This document shows, one piece after another, positions 27,933 to 36,996 of a stretch of 64,000 bases of DNA (its first letter is position 1; the number at the start of each line of letters is the position of its first letter). The position numbers and the translations under genes are program-made. The DNA comes from an uncultured Planktomarina sp. GTDB taxonomy: Bacteria > Pseudomonadota > Alphaproteobacteria > Rhodobacterales > Rhodobacteraceae. Below the pieces are notes generated by a model, which was not told where the DNA came from, searched no databases, and was given only the letters and a program-made list of their open reading frames with translations. The DNA lies in contig CAJJBD010000004.1 of NCBI GenBank assembly GCA_905182325.1, positions 1 through 64,000 on the forward strand. Reading direction: 5' to 3'.

Positions 27933-28355
27933 TTAATTGGTCTTGCGCTTTGGCATAAAGGGTAAAGGAGTGACTGGCACTCCATCTTCAATTAACGCTT
28001 TAGCTTCCTCTGGCTTAGCTTCCCCATAAATTGATCGCGAAGGCTGATCACCATCGTGCATTGCGCGGGCCTCGCTCGCGAAATTCATACCCACGTAATC
28101 TGAGTTTTTTTCCACTTCTAATTTTAATTTGGCCAAAGCCTTTTCCATATCACCTTTTGGTGCAGTTAAGGTTGGCTTCTCTTTTACTTTTTTTGTGCTA
28201 ATTTTAGGTGCCATCAAGCATTTAGAAATGTTACCATCTCCACAATGTATGCAGCTCAACATTCCAGAAGCCGCTAGTTTTTCAAAAGCATTTGAAGATT
28301 GAAACCAACTATCAAAATTGTGATTATTTTTGCATTTCATTGAAAAGCGTATCAT
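27933..28355 (-). CDS. DUF1178 family protein
   Basis: A 140-residue protein of the alphaproteobacterial DUF1178 family, function unknown. The N-terminal third has the family's two cysteine pairs, at KCKNNHNFDSWF (C8) and SCIHCGDG (C35, C38) with C46, suggesting a zinc-binding site like a small rubredoxin-type knuckle. The C-terminal part includes GMNFASEARAMHDGDQPSRS, the conserved family stretch. It lies between the Nudix gene and lysC, all on the same strand. Confidence 0.85.
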   Translation of the reverse strand: MIRFSMKCKNNHNFDSWFQSSNAFEKLAASGMLSCIHCGDGNISKCLMAPKISTKKVKEKPTLTAPKGDMEKALAKLKLEVEKNSDYVGMNFASEARAMHDGDQPSRSIYGEAKPEEAKALIEDGVPVTPLPFMPKRKTN

Positions 28356-28446
28356 CGCTTATGCTCCCACGCTCGTTCGTGTTTAACTAGTATTAATATT
28401 CAGTTTAAATCAAGTAGCCAAAAGCTTTGTGTCATTCCAAATTTCT

Positions 28447-28947
28447 TCAACTTGCATCAAAGCATTTAATTAACATTGCCAATTCTGGCTCTGCCACAGA
28501 TTTGGCAGCATTCTCTCTGGTGAACCACTTACGTTTTCGTTCAAGTTTTTCAGGATAATTTGATAGAATATTTTGTACTTTTAATGAAAATATGGTTACA
28601 ATACATGGAAGAATTTCACCAGGTTCGACTTTTTTATTATAGCAGTAAATTCCTATTGGTCTTTCATCGTGTTCGCCGGTGACACCCGCTTCTTCAAAAG
28701 CTTCATTTGCAGCACTTTCTCCGGGTGTCATTTTGTTTTCTGGCCAACCTTTGGGGAGGATCCAACGTTTTGTACGACGTGAGGTAATAAGCAGAAATTC
28801 AATTTTCCCATTTTTGAAACGAAAACACAGAGCGCCAAATTGTGACCTAACGTGGCGCTTTTGCTTTGGCTCAATCAAAAGTGGTAGTTGAATTAGATCT
28901 GTGCGGCTCATTTTTATTTTTTCTTTGTTGTTGTATATCGATAACAT
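28447..28947 (-). CDS. Nudix hydrolase
   Basis: A 166-residue Nudix-fold protein. The Nudix box spans about residues 68-90 (KGWPENKMTPGESAANEAFE, then EAGV); the usual arginine of REUXEE is asparagine (NEAFEE), while the glutamates are kept. Proteins of this group in Rhodobacterales sit beside the DUF1178 gene. The start is uncertain: the ATG at 28947 or an in-frame ATG at 28911 (MSRTDL), neither with a clear ribosome binding site. It diverges from modA across 42 bp. Substrate unknown; diphosphoinositol-polyphosphate-type hydrolases look similar. Confidence 0.87.
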   Translation of the reverse strand: MLSIYNNKEKIKMSRTDLIQLPLLIEPKQKRHVRSQFGALCFRFKNGKIEFLLITSRRTKRWILPKGWPENKMTPGESAANEAFEEAGVTGEHDERPIGIYCYNKKVEPGEILPCIVTIFSLKVQNILSNYPEKLERKRKWFTRENAAKSVAEPELAMLIKCFDAS

Positions 28948-28989
28948 GAATTTGATTAAAATACAAAAAAAGTTAAGAGCCCAAAATAT

Positions 28990-29772
28990 ATGTTTAAAAA
29001 TTTAAAAGTCTTGGTAACAGGTCACTGGCAAAGTATTCGTGCCTTTCAGACATTTTGTTTGGGTTTTCTCATTTGTGTGTGTGCAACAAACTACTCGGTG
29101 GCGCGGCCAATTGATGTGTTCGCCGCCGCAAGCCTCAAAGAACCACTAGACGAATTAAGTGCCGCATACTTTGCGAAAACAGGAACAAATGTACGCATTT
29201 CATATGCTTCATCGAGTGTGTTAGCTCGGCAAATTGAATATGGTGCTCCGGTGGATGTATTTATTTCGGCTAATTTGGGGTGGATGAAGTATTTAGATGG
29301 TGAGGGCTTGCTGATGAAGGATGTGCATCCTATCGCCTTTAATAGGCTTATATTTGCATCGTACACGTCTGAAAGGTTGGAATTAAATACCGCAGATATT
29401 ATTGACCGTCTTGCGGGAGGTAAGCTGGCTATTCCGTTAATGGATGCTGTTCCTCTAGGACTTTATGCAAGGCAGGCCCTACAGAATTTGGGGCTTCTGG
29501 ACGCATTAAAGCCTCATATGGTTTACTATGATAATGCCCGCAGCAGTTTGATTCCAGTTTTGCGTGGAGAAGTCGAATTGGGCATAATATACTCTAGTGA
29601 TTTGACATTTAAACCAGATTTGTATTTGGCTGCTGAAATACCTGAAAACTCGCATGAGAAGATTACTTACGCTGCTGCGCAGCTCGTGCCCTACGGGGCT
29701 GATTTTGTACTATATTTATTACAACCTGAGGCTCATGCAGTTTTTAAAAGTCATGGTTTTTCCAGCCCATGA
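28990..29772 (+). CDS. modA: Molybdate ABC transporter substrate-binding protein
   Basis: Periplasmic molybdate/tungstate binder, 260 residues. A signal sequence is visible at about 17-38 (FCLGFLICVCATNYSVA). The mature start PIDVFAAASLKEPLDEL holds a conserved serine ligand, and YASSSVLARQIEYGAPVDVF near 72 holds the next. The C-terminal half has VELGIIYSSDL. It heads modABC, each gene overlapping the next by four bases. Xanthine dehydrogenase, needed to feed the urate pathway at the start of the window, would require molybdenum, but that enzyme is not present here. Confidence 0.95.
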   Translation: MFKNLKVLVTGHWQSIRAFQTFCLGFLICVCATNYSVARPIDVFAAASLKEPLDELSAAYFAKTGTNVRISYASSSVLARQIEYGAPVDVFISANLGWMKYLDGEGLLMKDVHPIAFNRLIFASYTSERLELNTADIIDRLAGGKLAIPLMDAVPLGLYARQALQNLGLLDALKPHMVYYDNARSSLIPVLRGEVELGIIYSSDLTFKPDLYLAAEIPENSHEKITYAAAQLVPYGADFVLYLLQPEAHAVFKSHGFSSP

Positions 29773-30455
29773 GTTGGATCTCCTTTAGCTCAGTTGAACT
29801 TCAAGCCGTTACCTTGTCACTTTGGGTGGCTATGGTTTCGGTAATTCTAAGCCTGCCAGCTGCAATAGCTGTTGCCCATCTATTAGCAAGAAAGCAGTTT
29901 TGGGGGCATAGCTTTTTGAATGCACTTGTACACTTACCGCTGGTGCTGCCGCCTGTGGTCACTGGATATGTTTTATTGGTCGCCTTTGGACGTAAGGGAA
30001 TATTTGGACCTGTACTTGAAGCTTTTGGACTTCAATTAGCTTTTACATCTGCTGGTGCGGCTCTCGCTGCGGCTGTGATGGCCTTCCCACTAATCGTTAG
30101 ATCTATACGCCTCGCAATAGAGGCTGTAGACCCCGAGTTGGAGGAAGCCGCTAGTACTTTGGGGGCCTCTCCATTGTTTATATTTTTTTATGTGACGCTT
30201 CCACTTATCCTTCCAGGAATTTTGGCTGGTTCAGTGGTTGGCTTTGCTAAAGCGTTAGGGGAATTTGGAGCGACTATTACGTTCGTTTCAAATATACCAG
30301 GTGAAACTCAAACAATTGCGTCAGCTATCTATTCACTTTTACAAGTGCCTGGACGAGAATTTTCGGTGTTACGTATGATTGGGGTTTCGATCTTTTTATC
30401 CTTTGGCGCCTTGATCATCTCTGAATTTTTAGCGCGAAAAATGGTTCGCCGATGA
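29769..30455 (+). CDS. modB: Molybdate ABC transporter permease
   Basis: Inner-membrane permease, 228 residues with about five helices. The EAA loop that contacts ModC is visible as EEAASTLGASPLFIFFYVTLP near residue 120, and the conserved LVLPPVVTGYVLLVAFGRKG lies near 56. ATGA overlaps join it to modA and modC. ModB is the only membrane gene of the set, so it would act as a homodimer. Confidence 0.96.
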   Translation: MSWISFSSVELQAVTLSLWVAMVSVILSLPAAIAVAHLLARKQFWGHSFLNALVHLPLVLPPVVTGYVLLVAFGRKGIFGPVLEAFGLQLAFTSAGAALAAAVMAFPLIVRSIRLAIEAVDPELEEAASTLGASPLFIFFYVTLPLILPGILAGSVVGFAKALGEFGATITFVSNIPGETQTIASAIYSLLQVPGREFSVLRMIGVSIFLSFGALIISEFLARKMVRR

Positions 30456-31519
30456 CGGTCAAGTTAGATATTAAATTACAGCGGAATAAATTTTTGTTGA
30501 ATGTAAAACTAAAGGCTCCACCTGGGGTGACAGTTATTTTTGGTCCCTCAGGAAGTGGTAAAACAACACTGCTTCGTGTCATTTCTGGGTTGGAGACAGC
30601 CACTCAAGGTGATGTCTCAATAGATGGGGTAAACTTGTTGGGTGTTCCCCCTCATCGGCGAGCTGTTGGTTATGTATTCCAAGAGCCTAGGCTCTTCCCC
30701 CACTTGAATGTTTTAGGAAATTTGAAATTTCCTCAGAGGATGAGTAGGGGGTTTGGCCTACAAAGTCTTGGTGAGGTAATTGATCTACTTGAACTTGAGC
30801 CCCTGTTACATTGCTATCCTAACGTGTTGTCTGGAGGTGAGGCGCAGCGCATCGCACTGGGACGCGCACTGGTAAGTAACCCTAAATGCCTGTGTTTGGA
30901 TGAACCACTTTCAGCTCTTGATCAGGCTCTTAAAGAACGTATCTTGCCCTACCTTGAGCGTTTAAAAGATAAAATTCAGATCCCAATTCTTTACGTTACT
31001 CATGATGCCGCGGAAATGGCACGCCTAGCAGACAATATTGTTTTAATGCGGAATGGAAGCAATGTTTTATCTGGTCTAGTAGATGACGTTTTGTCAGATC
31101 CAACAGCGGTACCATTTTTGGGGGTTCGTTCAGCTGGTACGGTTGTATCTGCTCGTGTTATGCCACGTGATCCTATTTCGGGCTTAGCTGTTGTGTCTTT
31201 TGCTGGTGGTAAACTTTTTTTACCTGAGTTGTTACAGCAAGAAGGTAGCATAATTCGAATTAGAATTCCGGCTCAAGATATTATTTTAGCTTTACGAAAA
31301 CCTAAAGAAATTTCGGCTTTAAATATTTTAAGTGGACAAATTTCTAGAATTCACCAAGGCCAAGGACCGGGTGTGATGGTACAATTTAAGGTAGGAAAAA
31401 CGCTATTTTTGGCTCGCTTAACCCAGTATTCTGCAACTAGAATGGATCTTAAGAAAGGGCAAAACATCTTTGCGATAATAAAGGTTAGTGCCTTTGATCC
31501 AGCAGGGATAGGCACCTGA
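30452..31519 (+). CDS. modC: Molybdate ABC transporter ATP-binding protein
   Basis: ATPase of the molybdate importer, 355 residues. Walker A GPSGSGKTTLL is near residue 31, Q-loop VFQEPRLFPH near 75, signature LSGGEAQRIALGRALVS near 127, Walker B CLCLDEPLSALD near 148 and switch histidine VTHDAAE near 180. A C-terminal MOP/TOBE domain from about 290 binds molybdate and may gate transport. No Mo-box is evident upstream of modA and no modE is present. Confidence 0.96.
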   Translation: MTVKLDIKLQRNKFLLNVKLKAPPGVTVIFGPSGSGKTTLLRVISGLETATQGDVSIDGVNLLGVPPHRRAVGYVFQEPRLFPHLNVLGNLKFPQRMSRGFGLQSLGEVIDLLELEPLLHCYPNVLSGGEAQRIALGRALVSNPKCLCLDEPLSALDQALKERILPYLERLKDKIQIPILYVTHDAAEMARLADNIVLMRNGSNVLSGLVDDVLSDPTAVPFLGVRSAGTVVSARVMPRDPISGLAVVSFAGGKLFLPELLQQEGSIIRIRIPAQDIILALRKPKEISALNILSGQISRIHQGQGPGVMVQFKVGKTLFLARLTQYSATRMDLKKGQNIFAIIKVSAFDPAGIGT

Positions 31520-31545
31520 CTTAATACTGCCTAAAATAGAAAGTC

Positions 31546-31577
31546 TTTGCCCTCTTGCAAAAGAGGCTTATGGGTAA
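31546..31577. terminator. Hairpin between convergent modC and terC-like genes
   Basis: CCTCTT-GCAA-AAGAGG (31551-31566) forms a 6-bp stem capped by a GNRA-type GCAA loop; flanking TTTGC and GGTAAA bases can extend it imperfectly. It lies in the 66-bp gap between two convergent stops, where a terminator is expected. There is no strong U tract on either side, so efficiency is doubtful. Confidence 0.4.
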
Positions 31578-31585
31578 AGGTTTTA

Positions 31586-32392
31586 CTATCTAAGAGATCG
31601 CTCAGCGCTAAGTTTTCGACTGTACCCTGATTGTATTATTTCTACTGCAAATAAAACTACGACGGCAAAGTAAAAAGTGGTTTTTGACATTGGGATTAAT
31701 TCATAGCCAAAGATTTTTACTGCTAAACTTTCGTCGTGCATTGCATGACTAGCAGCAACGCCGGCCTCTCCAATTAATACGACCCCAACGATCAGTAAGA
31801 TAAACAAACCCAATACTTCATACATCCGGTTTTTTTCTAAAAATTTCGTAACTCCATCTGCTAAGAGAAGCATGGCTAAGCCTGAAAGAACAATTGCGAT
31901 GGCTAATATTGGAAATACATCTGTAATAGCCAACGCTGATAAGACAGAGTCAAAGCTGAATATAAGGTTCATAAGCACTATTAATGCAACCACAGAGACC
32001 GCTGATTTCCGTTGCTTGCCTTCTGAGTGATTTCCTAAACTATGAACTGATAGCATATGGCTTATCTCTTTTACAGCAGTATACATGATGAAAACGCCAC
32101 CAATAAGAAACACGCATGTTGCAAAATTTATTCCACCCGAAACAATTGGACCAGTGAGTATTAAAAAAGGCTCTTGTAGTTTGCCAATCAATTGGATCAT
32201 AGCAAATAAAAGGATCACGCGTAGCGCTACCGCGATTATAATCCCCCAATATCTCACGCGCTTTTGATATTTTAAGGGTGCACGTTGGCTTTCAATCGAA
32301 ATATATAAAAGATTGTCAAAACCCAGCACTGCTTGCAAAAAACATAACATAAGCAAGTTAACTGCATTTTCTATAGTAAAAAGATCAGCCAT
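31586..32392 (-). CDS. TerC family membrane protein
   Basis: An integral membrane protein of 268 residues with about seven to eight helices. The TerC signature acidic sites are visible: FLQAVLGFDNLLYISIES near residue 18 and NLIFSFDSVLSALAITD near 141. Members are linked to tellurite resistance by name but several act in manganese or other metal export during protein secretion. It is convergent with modC. No ter operon partners are nearby. Confidence 0.9.
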   Translation of the reverse strand: MADLFTIENAVNLLMLCFLQAVLGFDNLLYISIESQRAPLKYQKRVRYWGIIIAVALRVILLFAMIQLIGKLQEPFLILTGPIVSGGINFATCVFLIGGVFIMYTAVKEISHMLSVHSLGNHSEGKQRKSAVSVVALIVLMNLIFSFDSVLSALAITDVFPILAIAIVLSGLAMLLLADGVTKFLEKNRMYEVLGLFILLIVGVVLIGEAGVAASHAMHDESLAVKIFGYELIPMSKTTFYFAVVVLFAVEIIQSGYSRKLSAERSLR

Positions 32393-32445
32393 TAATTCAC
32401 AACCTTAAATTAAAATTTATAGATTTTAGCTTTGATACCTTGGCT

Positions 32446-33231
32446 TTAGCTGCGTGACGACAACTTTTTTTTCATTTTTTTTGTAACGAGCTTTGGTTTA
32501 GTTGACCACCCTAACTGATCTGCAAGTACGCGCCGTTTGACTTCCTCAACCTCTCCAGGCTTCAAGTCACGCAACTGGAATGGGCCGTATGATATGCGAA
32601 TTAGCCGGTTTACTGAAAACCCTAAAAATTCCATTGCCCGCCTAACCTCACGGTTTTTACCTTCCTTTAGGCCAATAGTTAGCCAAAAGTTTGCGCCAGT
32701 TTGGCGGTCAAGTTGAACCGTCATAGGTTGAAAGTGTTCACCATCCACTGTGATGCCTTTGGTCAATGGTTCAAAAGCGCCCTCACGCGGGTAACCTTTG
32801 ATTCGTACTCTGTAGCGCCTAGTCCACCCCGTACTTGGTAGTTCCAGCGTACGCTTCACACCTCCGTCATTTGTTAGCAGCAGCAACCCCTCAGAGCTCA
32901 TGTCTAAGCGGCCAACTGACATAACCCTTGGTAAGTTTTCAGGCAGGCTTTCAAACACAGTCTCACGTCCTTTTTCATCACGTGACGTTGTTATTAATCC
33001 GGTCGGCTTGTGATAAAGCCAAAGTCGTGGCTCTTCAGGAGCTTCTAAAACTGTATCATCAAATTCAACTTTATCAGCTGAATGTACATTTAAAGCGGGA
33101 CTTAAGATTTTTTTCCCATTTACTTTAATTCTTCCCGCAGCAATCAATTTCTCAGCATCGCGACGACTTGCTACGCCGGCGCGGGCTAGAACTTTAGCGA
33201 TCCGGTCGCCCTTTGGTGTTTCATCTGCCAT
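32446..33231 (-). CDS. rluB: Pseudouridine synthase, RluB/RsuA family
   Basis: It makes pseudouridine in 23S rRNA (RluB-type). It has 261 residues: an S4 RNA-binding domain at about 10-60 (AKVLARAGVASRRDAEKLIA), then the catalytic domain with the active aspartate in VGRLDMSSEGLLLLTNDG near residue 105 and KEGKNREVRRAMEFLG near 190. The tail is lysine-rich. It diverges from tadA across 45 bp that include a perfect 12-bp palindrome. Confidence 0.93.
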   Translation of the reverse strand: MADETPKGDRIAKVLARAGVASRRDAEKLIAAGRIKVNGKKILSPALNVHSADKVEFDDTVLEAPEEPRLWLYHKPTGLITTSRDEKGRETVFESLPENLPRVMSVGRLDMSSEGLLLLTNDGGVKRTLELPSTGWTRRYRVRIKGYPREGAFEPLTKGITVDGEHFQPMTVQLDRQTGANFWLTIGLKEGKNREVRRAMEFLGFSVNRLIRISYGPFQLRDLKPGEVEEVKRRVLADQLGWSTKPKLVTKKMKKKLSSRS

Positions 33232-33245
33232 GGTGAGGGCTTAGA

Positions 33246-33257
33246 CTGTGATCACAG
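33246..33257. repeat. Perfect 12-bp palindrome in the rluB-tadA gap
   Basis: CTGTGATCACAG reads the same on both strands and sits in the 45-bp space between two divergent starts. The half-site resembles CRP's TGTGA, but CRP sites have a 6-bp spacer and this has none. It may be an operator or chance. Confidence 0.3.
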
Positions 33258-33276
33258 CAAAGCCAAGCGGGGATAA

Positions 33277-33735
33277 ATGTGTTTTAGTAGTCAAATGGAT
33301 CTAGCCTTAGCGGAGGCACAAAAGGCTGCTTTGATGGGTGAGGTGCCAGTGGGCGCGGTGATAGTTGACCCCGCAGGCAATGTCCTAGCATCAGCAGGAA
33401 ACCGGACACGTCGTGACTCCGACCCTACCGCCCATGCAGAAATGTTAGCAATTCGACAGGCTGCTAAATTTTTAGGTAATGATCGCTTGTTGGGTTGTAC
33501 ACTTTACGTAACACTTGAGCCATGTGCTATGTGTGCAGGTGCCCTATCGCACGCCCGTGTCTCTCGTGTAATATACGGGGCGCCTGATCCGAAGTCGGGT
33601 GGTACAGATCATGGAGCAAGGGTATTTGAGCATTCTCAAGCTCATCATCGGCCTGAGGTCGTGGGTGGCATTTCAGAGGTAGCATGTTCAATGCTAATTA
33701 GCGATTTTTTTGCCAGTCTACGCTTTAAGGACTAG
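33277..33735 (+). CDS. tadA: tRNA-specific adenosine deaminase
   Basis: It converts A34 to inosine in the tRNA-Arg(ACG) anticodon. It has 152 residues of the cytidine-deaminase fold: zinc and catalytic residues in HAEMLAIRQ near residue 51 and EPCAMCAGALSHAR near 82, plus the N-terminal MGEVPVGAVIVD. The ATG at 33277 follows GGGG; an ATG at 33295 is an alternative. The gene is followed by an 81-bp gap and then gatCA. Confidence 0.95.
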   Translation: MCFSSQMDLALAEAQKAALMGEVPVGAVIVDPAGNVLASAGNRTRRDSDPTAHAEMLAIRQAAKFLGNDRLLGCTLYVTLEPCAMCAGALSHARVSRVIYGAPDPKSGGTDHGARVFEHSQAHHRPEVVGGISEVACSMLISDFFASLRFKD

Positions 33736-33816
33736 GCCAAAGATTGGGGCACTTGGCAACATGTAAATCCCAAGTTAATAAACGTCTTAAGCAAAAATAG
33801 AATAGAAGGATCGCGG

Positions 33817-34104
33817 ATGTCAATTGATACTAAAACAGCGGCTCGAGTTGCCAAGCTTGCTAGGATCAAAGTGGATGAAGCAGACCTGCCCGCTTTAGCC
33901 CAAGAATTCACTAATATCCTGGGTTTCATCGAACAGTTAAATGAAGTGGATGTTGAAGGTATAGAACCAATGACTTCGGTAACTCCACAGCGCCTTTTTC
34001 GACGTGAGGATGTTGTAAACGATGGCAACCAGCAGGACGCTGTTTTGCGCAACGCGCCAGATGCCCGCGAGGGTTTTTTTGCTGTTCCGATGGTGGTGGA
34101 ATAA
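33817..34104 (+). CDS. gatC: Asp/Glu-tRNA amidotransferase subunit C
   Basis: Small subunit that holds GatA and GatB together in the enzyme converting Glu-tRNA(Gln) or Asp-tRNA(Asn). It has 95 residues, with the family opening [20 protein letters not shown] and the conserved [11 protein letters not shown] and [19 protein letters not shown] end. The stop shares a base with the gatA start. An AGAAGGA ribosome binding site precedes the ATG. Confidence 0.96.
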   Translation: MSIDTKTAARVAKLARIKVDEADLPALAQEFTNILGFIEQLNEVDVEGIEPMTSVTPQRLFRREDVVNDGNQQDAVLRNAPDAREGFFAVPMVVE

Positions 34105-35588
34105 TGTCTGAATTAATGAAGCTTAAATTGGCTGAGGCTCGAGATGCGTTGAGGTCTGGGAAGATAACTGCAGTAGAATTGACCGATGCATCTTTAGCAG
34201 CAATCGATTCATCTAAACCTTTGAATGCTTTTGTGCACGACACATCCGAAATAGCGCGTGCGCAGGCAATTGCAGCAGACGAGCGCCTTCAAGCGGGTGA
34301 AGCGCCTGACATGTGTGGCCTACCTATTGGAATAAAGGACTTATTTTGCACCAATGGCGTTACCACTCAAGCGGCGAGTGCCATACTTGATGGATTTAAA
34401 CCACAATATGAATCTACCGTATCGAAAAAATTGTTCAACGACGGTTCAGTAATGGTTGGTAAGCTAAACATGGATGAGTTTGCCATGGGCTCCTCTAATG
34501 AGACTTCAGTATACGGAAATGCTGTAAACCCTTGGAAAGTTGATGACCGTGATCTTACGCCGGGTGGATCATCTGGAGGCTCTGCTGCTGCAGTTGCCGC
34601 TGAAACTTGTCTAGCTGCAACTGGTACTGATACTGGAGGCTCTATTCGCCAACCTGCAGCCTTCACTGGCATTACGGGAATTAAGCCTACATATGGCCGG
34701 TGTTCACGGTGGGGGATTGTGGCCTTTGCGTCGTCACTTGATCAAGCAGGCCCCGTTACGAAAGACGTGCGCGATGCAGCTATTATGTTGGAGGCAATGG
34801 CTGGATTTGACGCAAAAGACAGCACATCTGTAAACTTACCTGTTCCAAACTTTGAGGCAGCTTTAACTGGAGATATAAGAGGTAAAACTATTGGAATCCC
34901 AAAAGAATATCGAGTGGATGGGATGCCTGATGAGCTTGAAACTTTATGGTCAGACGGTACTTCAATGTTGCGTGATGCAGGTGCAATTATCAAAAACATC
35001 AGTCTCCCGCATACGAAATATGCACTACCTGCATATTACGTCATTGCGCCAGCGGAAGCTTCATCTAACTTAGCTCGCTATGATGGTGTTCGGTTCGGCC
35101 AAAGGGCTAAACTAGAGGCCGGTGATGGCATTACTGAGATGTATGAAAAAACTAGAGCTGATGGGTTTGGAGCTGAAGTAAAGCGCCGGATAATGATAGG
35201 TACGTATGTTTTGTCGGCCGGTTTTTATGACGCTTACTACAATCGAGCCCGTCGGGTTCGTGCTCTAATCAAAAGGGATTTTGAACAGGTATTTTCTGAT
35301 GGAGTGGACGCTATTTTAACGCCATCTACGCCATCAGCGGCTTTTGGACTGGGTGAGATGGCGGCCCTTGATCCTGTCAAAATGTATCTATTTGATGTTT
35401 TTACAGTAACGGTCAATCTGGCAGGGTTGCCAGGAATTTCGATCCCTGCAGGACTAGACTCAAAGGGTTTACCACTTGGCTTGCAGTTGATTGGTCGACC
35501 ATGGGAAGAGGGCGATTTGCTGAATACAGCCTTTACGCTTGAAAATGCATTAGACTTTAACGCTAAGCCTAACAAATGGTGGATATGA
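34104..35588 (+). CDS. gatA: Asp/Glu-tRNA amidotransferase subunit A
   Basis: Amidase subunit releasing ammonia from glutamine. It has 494 residues with the amidase-signature triad: lysine in [14 protein letters not shown] near residue 76, serine-rich [17 protein letters not shown] near 150, and the nucleophile loop [17 protein letters not shown] near 173. It overlaps gatC by one base. gatB is not in the window. Confidence 0.97.
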   Translation: MSELMKLKLAEARDALRSGKITAVELTDASLAAIDSSKPLNAFVHDTSEIARAQAIAADERLQAGEAPDMCGLPIGIKDLFCTNGVTTQAASAILDGFKPQYESTVSKKLFNDGSVMVGKLNMDEFAMGSSNETSVYGNAVNPWKVDDRDLTPGGSSGGSAAAVAAETCLAATGTDTGGSIRQPAAFTGITGIKPTYGRCSRWGIVAFASSLDQAGPVTKDVRDAAIMLEAMAGFDAKDSTSVNLPVPNFEAALTGDIRGKTIGIPKEYRVDGMPDELETLWSDGTSMLRDAGAIIKNISLPHTKYALPAYYVIAPAEASSNLARYDGVRFGQRAKLEAGDGITEMYEKTRADGFGAEVKRRIMIGTYVLSAGFYDAYYNRARRVRALIKRDFEQVFSDGVDAILTPSTPSAAFGLGEMAALDPVKMYLFDVFTVTVNLAGLPGISIPAGLDSKGLPLGLQLIGRPWEEGDLLNTAFTLENALDFNAKPNKWWI

Positions 35589-35684
35589 GGGATTCATTAA
35601 GTTTTAAGTTATACTAATTCAGTTTTTTTGAATAAACGTTACTTAATGGGTGGCCAAAACCGATTGGAGATCACAAGGAAACAA

Positions 35685-36266
35685 ATGAAGTATTTAGCAA
35701 TAACTTTAATGATGTGTTTGGTAGTAGCTTGTCAGCGGGCTGTTCCTAGCGATGTGCTGCTTGGGTCTCTAAGCACCGAAAGGCAGTCCGATGGTTCGCC
35801 ATCTACTCTAACTGATGACCGGACCGCTACAAATAGTGAGATAGTGCCCAGTGAAACAGTAGCAATTTCTAGTACTGGAATTTCTGAAGAACAAGATTTT
35901 GAAGTAGTTGCGAATTCTCAAACAATAGAGAGTGATGCTGAACGCATTGCTGCTAATCGCGCCAAATATATTGTATTTGATGTGGAGAAGCTGCCGATAC
36001 GAGGCCTTACTGGGCCAAATGTTGTTGAATATGCAATCCGAACAGACAACCCACTTGGAATACAAATTTACAAACGTCTAGTTGTGTTGGGCGATTCAAT
36101 CGCAAGCCAGTGGCGTTGTGATAGGTTTTTATCATCAGATCTGGCGCAGAAAGCCTTTTTGTCTCGCGGTGGCCCGGAACGAGATATTCTTCTCTTAGAT
36201 CCTGATGGAGATGGTTTTGCCTGTGCCTGGGATCCTAGGCCTTTTCGGCTAGCGGTGAAAAACTGA
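35685..36266 (+). CDS. Lipoprotein with Excalibur-like C-terminal motif
   Basis: A 193-residue secreted lipoprotein. The signal peptide MKYLAITLMMCLVVACQ ends in a lipobox (VVAC), which with AAGGA 5 nt upstream fixes the ATG at 35685 rather than an earlier in-frame start. A Ser/Thr-rich linker (about 20-85) leads to a C-terminal domain with LLLDPDGDGFACAWDPRPF, close to the calcium-binding Excalibur pattern DxDxDGxxC. Two further cysteines are missing, as is any nuclease domain. It lies just before the cell-wall amidase gene, so an envelope role is likely; the exact function is unknown. Confidence 0.8.
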   Translation: MKYLAITLMMCLVVACQRAVPSDVLLGSLSTERQSDGSPSTLTDDRTATNSEIVPSETVAISSTGISEEQDFEVVANSQTIESDAERIAANRAKYIVFDVEKLPIRGLTGPNVVEYAIRTDNPLGIQIYKRLVVLGDSIASQWRCDRFLSSDLAQKAFLSRGGPERDILLLDPDGDGFACAWDPRPFRLAVKN

Positions 36267-36274
36267 CGCAATAT

Positions 36275-36964
36275 TTGATAAACCGACAGCTATCGCCAAA
36301 TAAGGGCCCTCGCCGCGGGGTGAATGAGCCCAATTTGATTGTAATACATTATACAGCGATGGGCTCTCCCAAAGAAGCTTTGGACCGCTTATGTGATCCT
36401 GAGTGTGAAGTTTCAGCCCATTATTTTATTGAGCAGGAAGGGGTGGTCACACAACTAGTAGGGGAAGCAGAACGTGCTTGGCATGCTGGTTCGGGATGCT
36501 GGGGAGATTGTTGTGACGTGAATTCGTCCTCGGTTGGTATTGAATTGTGTAATACGGGTTCCCAGCCGTTTCCCAAATCACAGATGTTGGTTTTAAAAAA
36601 ATTATTAAGCGAGCTTATGGAGAGGTGGGCGATCCCAGCCTGTAGTGTTATCGGTCACTCTGATATGGCGCCAGGGCGCAAACAAGATCCGGGCCGTTTA
36701 TTTGACTGGAAAGATTTGGCTGATGAGGGTTTAGCCGTATTTCGTGGGCGATCTCACGTGAAAGTATTACCATTTATGGAAGCGGCCAAACTATTCGGCT
36801 ATTTTATTCCAGAGCGAGAAGCAAACTCTGAAGAAATCCAAACTTTAATCTTAGAGGCTTTTCGCCAGCGCTTTAGACCCAATGCTGTGGGACCACTTTG
36901 TGACAGTGATATAAAGATTTTATCAGATCTGGGTCAAAGCTATTCAGTTAATGTTAACTCTTGA
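36275..36964 (+). CDS. N-acetylmuramoyl-L-alanine amidase (AmpD/AmiD type)
   Basis: It cleaves the lactyl-amide link of muropeptides in cell-wall recycling. It has about 229 residues: zinc histidines in IVIHYTAMGSP near residue 25 and VIGHSDMAPGRKQDPG near 130, with SAHYFIEQEG and AWHAGSG between; a C-terminal helical region (about 165-225) resembles a peptidoglycan-binding domain. The start is uncertain: TTG at 36275 gives the family-like NRQLSPNKGPRRG; GTG at 36320 would remove it. The first catalytic domain has no signal peptide, so it is cytoplasmic. The stop overlaps the rnpB promoter. Confidence 0.9.
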   Translation: MINRQLSPNKGPRRGVNEPNLIVIHYTAMGSPKEALDRLCDPECEVSAHYFIEQEGVVTQLVGEAERAWHAGSGCWGDCCDVNSSSVGIELCNTGSQPFPKSQMLVLKKLLSELMERWAIPACSVIGHSDMAPGRKQDPGRLFDWKDLADEGLAVFRGRSHVKVLPFMEAAKLFGYFIPEREANSEEIQTLILEAFRQRFRPNAVGPLCDSDIKILSDLGQSYSVNVNS

Positions 36965-36989
36965 CCGCCACGAGCTTGCGGCCTAACAG
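36961..36989 (+). promoter_or_regulatory. Promoter of rnpB
   Basis: TTGACC (36961-36966) and TAACAG (36984-36989) with 17-nt spacing. Transcription would start about 36996, precisely where helix P1 of RNase P RNA begins. The -35 box overlaps the amidase stop codon. Confidence 0.6.
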
Positions 36990-36996
36990 CTGAATT

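Noticed and set aside
28948-28989. Mo-box upstream of modA
   Set aside because: The 42-bp gap contains no ATCGCTATATA-type inverted repeat.
33246-33257. CRP site at the rluB-tadA palindrome
   Set aside because: CRP sites have TGTGA and TCACA separated by six bases; here the two halves touch.
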